A stretch of 64,000 bases of DNA from G965213525 sp965213525 (lineage in GTDB: Bacteria > Actinomycetota > Acidimicrobiia > Acidimicrobiales > Poriferisodalaceae): the NCBI GenBank assembly GCA_965213525.1, contig OZ243889.1:2852001-2916000 (forward strand), given 5' to 3'. Below the pieces are notes generated by a model. The model was not told the DNA's origin and searched no databases. It worked only from the letters and a program-made list of their open reading frames with translations. Shown piece after piece: positions 61,691 to 64,000 of the stretch (position 1 is its first letter; every line of letters starts with the position of its first letter). The position numbers and the translations under genes are program-made.

Positions 61691-64000
61691 GTGGCCGCTC
61701 CCACGGACCTGCCGCGAGCAGAGCGCAGCGCGATCGGCGAGCACCTCGGCGAACCGGCCCGGGTGCGACCGCCGGGGCTCTTGGTGCGCCTCGTCGTGGC
61801 GCTCTGCACCTACGGCGTCGTGGCGTTGGTGGCCTCGGTCGGGCGCAACACCCTCGGCGGTGCCGAGGCCGACCTCGCCGACGTCGTGTCCCAGGTCCCC
61901 GACGAGGTCACCCAGGCCCTGGTCGCCCTGACCCAGCTGCTGGCGTCGCTGCTGCCGCTGCTGCTGCTGGCGGCGCTGGTCGCCCGACGGCGCTGGCGGC
62001 GCCTGATCATCGCGACGGTCGCCAGCCAGATCGCCATCGTCACCTACGGGTGGGTCGACTCGGGGCTCATCGACCGGCCCGGTGACCTGCTGCTCGACGA
62101 GCTCTTGCCAGTGGCCGGCGCGATCGGCGATGCCTCGTTCCCCTCTGATGCGTGGTTGGCCGGTGTCGTCACGCTGATGCTGCTGTGTGACGACGCGCTG
62201 CCCCGGCCGTGGCGGCGCACCGCGGTGTGGACCGTGGGCCTCGCCGTGGGCCTGCGCATCGCCTCGGGCACCGGCCTCGCCCTCGACCTGCTGCTCGCCT
62301 GGACCCACGGGTGGATCGTGACGGTGCTCACCCGGCTCACCCTGGGCATCCCCTCGAAGATGCCATCACCCGGGGAGCTGTGGCTGGCCCTGAGCGACGT
62401 CGGCATCACCGTCGACCGCCTGAGACCGGTCCGCAGCGCACGCCCCGGCCGGCTGCTCGCCGACGGCGCCACGGGCCCGCTGTTCTTGAAGGTGCGATCG
62501 GCTGATGACCGTGACGCCGACCGCCTGTACCGGCGCTACCAGCGCCTCCGCTACCAGGGACTCGGTGAGCTGCGCACCGTCGGTGATCTCCGCTCGCTCG
62601 TCGAGCAGGAGGCGCTGGCGTCGTGGGCGGCCGAGCGGGCCGGGGTGCGGACCCCCGCCACGGTCGGGCTCACCGCCGTGGGTGACGACAGCGTGGTGCT
62701 GGCCCAAGACGCCGTCGGTGGCGCCACCCTCGAGGAGCTGGTCCGCCGGGTCCCAGGGGTCCCGGCCATCCCCGGCGGGCCCGACGCCACGTCGGCGGTG
62801 GGCGCGCGAGACGCCGCTGGTCTCCTCGGTGATGACCTCGCGACGCTCGATCCGGGGGCCGAGCTCGACGATCGCATGCTGCGCGACCTGTGGCGCCAGG
62901 TCGCGGTCCTGAGACGCCACCGCATCGCCCACCGCGCCCTGCGACCCGACAACGTCGTGGTCGATCGCGACGGGACGTGTTGGATCGTCGACTTCAGCGA
63001 CGCCGTCGTGGGAGCCGGTCGGCGGGCCCTCGATCTCGACGTCGTCGAGGGCCTGGTGTCGCTGTCCATGTCGCTGCCGGCCGAGCGGGTCGTGGCCGCG
63101 GCGGTGGCCGAGCTGGGCGGGCCCGTCGTCGCCGGGGTGGTGCCGCTGCTGCAGCCGGCTGCGCTCACCCCGGCCACCAGGGGCGAGCTGCGTCGTGGGG
63201 ATGCGACGTTGGAGCAGGTGCGGGCCTGCGCCCTCGACATCACCGGCACCCCGCCCCAGGCGCTCGAGCAGCTCCAGCGCATCACGATGAAGAGCGTCCT
63301 CGGGCTCGCCGTCGCCTTCCTCGGCCTCTACGTGCTCCTGCCCCAGCTCGCCGACCTCGGCCAGACGGTCGAGGCGTTCGGCGACGCCGACTGGCGCTGG
63401 GCCCCGGGGGTCATCGTGTTCGCCTTCGTCACCTTCGGTGCCGCCACCGTCTCCCAGCTCGGCGCCGTGCCCGACCGGGTGCCGTGGGGGCCGATGTTGC
63501 GGGCTCAGCTCGCCTCGGCCTTCGTCGGCAAGCTGGGCCCGGCGAACGTCGGCGGCATGGCCCTCAACGTCCGGGTGCTGCAGAAGGCGGGCGTCGACTC
63601 GGCGACGGCGTCGGCCGGGGTGGGGTTGAACCAGCTGGCGGGCGTCGTCGTCCACGTCGGCCTGCTCATCGGCTTCGTGCTGTGGAGCGGCCGCACCGAC
63701 CGGCTGGCCGGCCTCTCGGCCCCCGACGACGAGATCGTCATCGCCCTCGTGGTGATCGTGGTGCTGGCGCTGGCCCTGTCGCTCAGCCCGCTCGGGCGAC
63801 GGCTGCTGCAGCCCGCCATCCGGTTCTTCCGCTCGGCTGCTGGGGCGGTCGTTCGGACGTTGCGAGACCCCGTGCGGGTGCTCGCCCTCCTCGGCGGGTC
63901 AGCCGGCATCACGCTGTCCAACCTGTTCGCCCTCGCCCTCACGCTGCAGGCCTTCGGTGGGGGCGTGGCCTTCCCGAGCCTCGGGGCGGCCTACCTGGCG
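61691..64000 (+). CDS. multi-domain membrane protein: membrane N-domain, kinase-like domain, flippase-like (LPG-synthase-type) C-domain; 3' truncated
   Basis: The frame stays open for 770 codons to the window end. Residues 25-220 hold about six membrane helices resembling a degenerate PAP2 or lipid-phosphatase module. Residues 230-470 look like a kinase fold with 'GPLFLKVRS' (ATP Lys) and 'HRALRPDNVVVDRDGTCWIVDFSDA'. There the catalytic HRD Asp is Ala416 and DFG is DFS, so phosphotransfer is doubtful. From residue 530 a UPF0104/MprF-type membrane domain begins ('GLAVAFLGLYVLLPQLADL', 'AQLASAFVGKLGPANVGGMALNVRVLQKAGVDSATASAGVGLNQL'). Role in lipid translocation is inferred. TAGGGT gives it its own start. 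Confidence 0.75.
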   Translation, partial: MAAPTDLPRAERSAIGEHLGEPARVRPPGLLVRLVVALCTYGVVALVASVGRNTLGGAEADLADVVSQVPDEVTQALVALTQLLASLLPLLLLAALVARRRWRRLIIATVASQIAIVTYGWVDSGLIDRPGDLLLDELLPVAGAIGDASFPSDAWLAGVVTLMLLCDDALPRPWRRTAVWTVGLAVGLRIASGTGLALDLLLAWTHGWIVTVLTRLTLGIPSKMPSPGELWLALSDVGITVDRLRPVRSARPGRLLADGATGPLFLKVRSADDRDADRLYRRYQRLRYQGLGELRTVGDLRSLVEQEALASWAAERAGVRTPATVGLTAVGDDSVVLAQDAVGGATLEELVRRVPGVPAIPGGPDATSAVGARDAAGLLGDDLATLDPGAELDDRMLRDLWRQVAVLRRHRIAHRALRPDNVVVDRDGTCWIVDFSDAVVGAGRRALDLDVVEGLVSLSMSLPAERVVAAAVAELGGPVVAGVVPLLQPAALTPATRGELRRGDATLEQVRACALDITGTPPQALEQLQRITMKSVLGLAVAFLGLYVLLPQLADLGQTVEAFGDADWRWAPGVIVFAFVTFGAATVSQLGAVPDRVPWGPMLRAQLASAFVGKLGPANVGGMALNVRVLQKAGVDSATASAGVGLNQLAGVVVHVGLLIGFVLWSGRTDRLAGLSAPDDEIVIALVVIVVLALALSLSPLGRRLLQPAIRFFRSAAGAVVRTLRDPVRVLALLGGSAGITLSNLFALALTLQAFGGGVAFPSLGAAYLA

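Overview
The window is very GC-rich chromosomal DNA with densely packed genes, many joined by ATGA, GTGA or TTGA stop/start overlaps. It suggests an actinobacterium, most likely of the Acidimicrobiia. The support is a WhiB protein, a SigR/RsrA-like pair, an LCP cell-wall protein, a GlnR-like orphan regulator next to glutamine synthetases of types I and II, a DUF2342 metalloprotease, an actinobacterial Tad pilus locus, and a secreted protein with 'GYW..A.DGGIFAFG' repeats. The class assignment is inference. No insertion sequence, prophage, integrase or CRISPR array was seen, and no gene-free stretch exceeds about 250 bases.

Layout. 0-3.3 kb: a partial 3-hydroxyacyl-CoA dehydrogenase, an S51-like peptidase, aat, asd and a whiB gene. 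3.4-6.5 kb: selB and selA; their partner tRNA-Sec (selC) lies about 19 kb away at 25.3 kb, so the cell probably decodes UGA as selenocysteine. 6.6-10.3 kb: a decayed SRPBCC gene in front of an ArsR regulator, then FxsA, a NUDIX hydrolase and an HtrA-like lipoprotein protease. 10.3-12.7 kb: an Fe-S group (Mrp, SufR-like regulator, ErpA-type carrier). 12.7-17.2 kb: a thioredoxin-fold Tat lipoprotein, a compressed xanthine-dehydrogenase-like fusion, RidA, a 51-residue membrane protein and a ferredoxin reductase. 17.2-20.4 kb: nitrogen assimilation (GlnR-like, glnA, glnII) with a GlnR-box-like site between the divergent synthetase genes. 20.4-25.4 kb: nadE, a group-2 sigma factor, a secreted metallopeptidase and selC.

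25.4-37.6 kb is the main accessory region. It looks like a complete-minus-two-steps, non-phosphorylating L-fucose system: a GH29 fucosidase fused to a beta-helix, an aldo/keto reductase, L-fuconate dehydratase, an SDR, an FMN lactate dehydrogenase, an IclR regulator and a branched-chain-type ABC importer. The genes diverge from a control region holding a perfect palindrome. 37.6-42.1 kb: a repeat-containing hypothetical gene and a compact Tad locus (CpaE, CpaF, TadB, TadC, Flp, TadE). 42.1-50.7 kb: membrane pyrophosphatase, an AhpD-like protein, a DUF368 protein, topA-tmk-holB. 50.7-64 kb: tRNA-Thr, LCP protein, SigR/RsrA-like pair, a 49-residue membrane protein, DUF2342, tilS, a cysteine-less phosphatase-fold protein, the cofactor run panC-nadB-nadC-coaX, lysS, and a large membrane fusion protein that runs off the end.

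A recurring signal ties the window together: at least sixteen starts have a TANNNT hexamer 6-8 bases upstream of the start codon, as expected for leaderless transcripts. Operon-internal and some highly expressed genes use Shine-Dalgarno sites instead. Motifs were read by eye and no database search was run.
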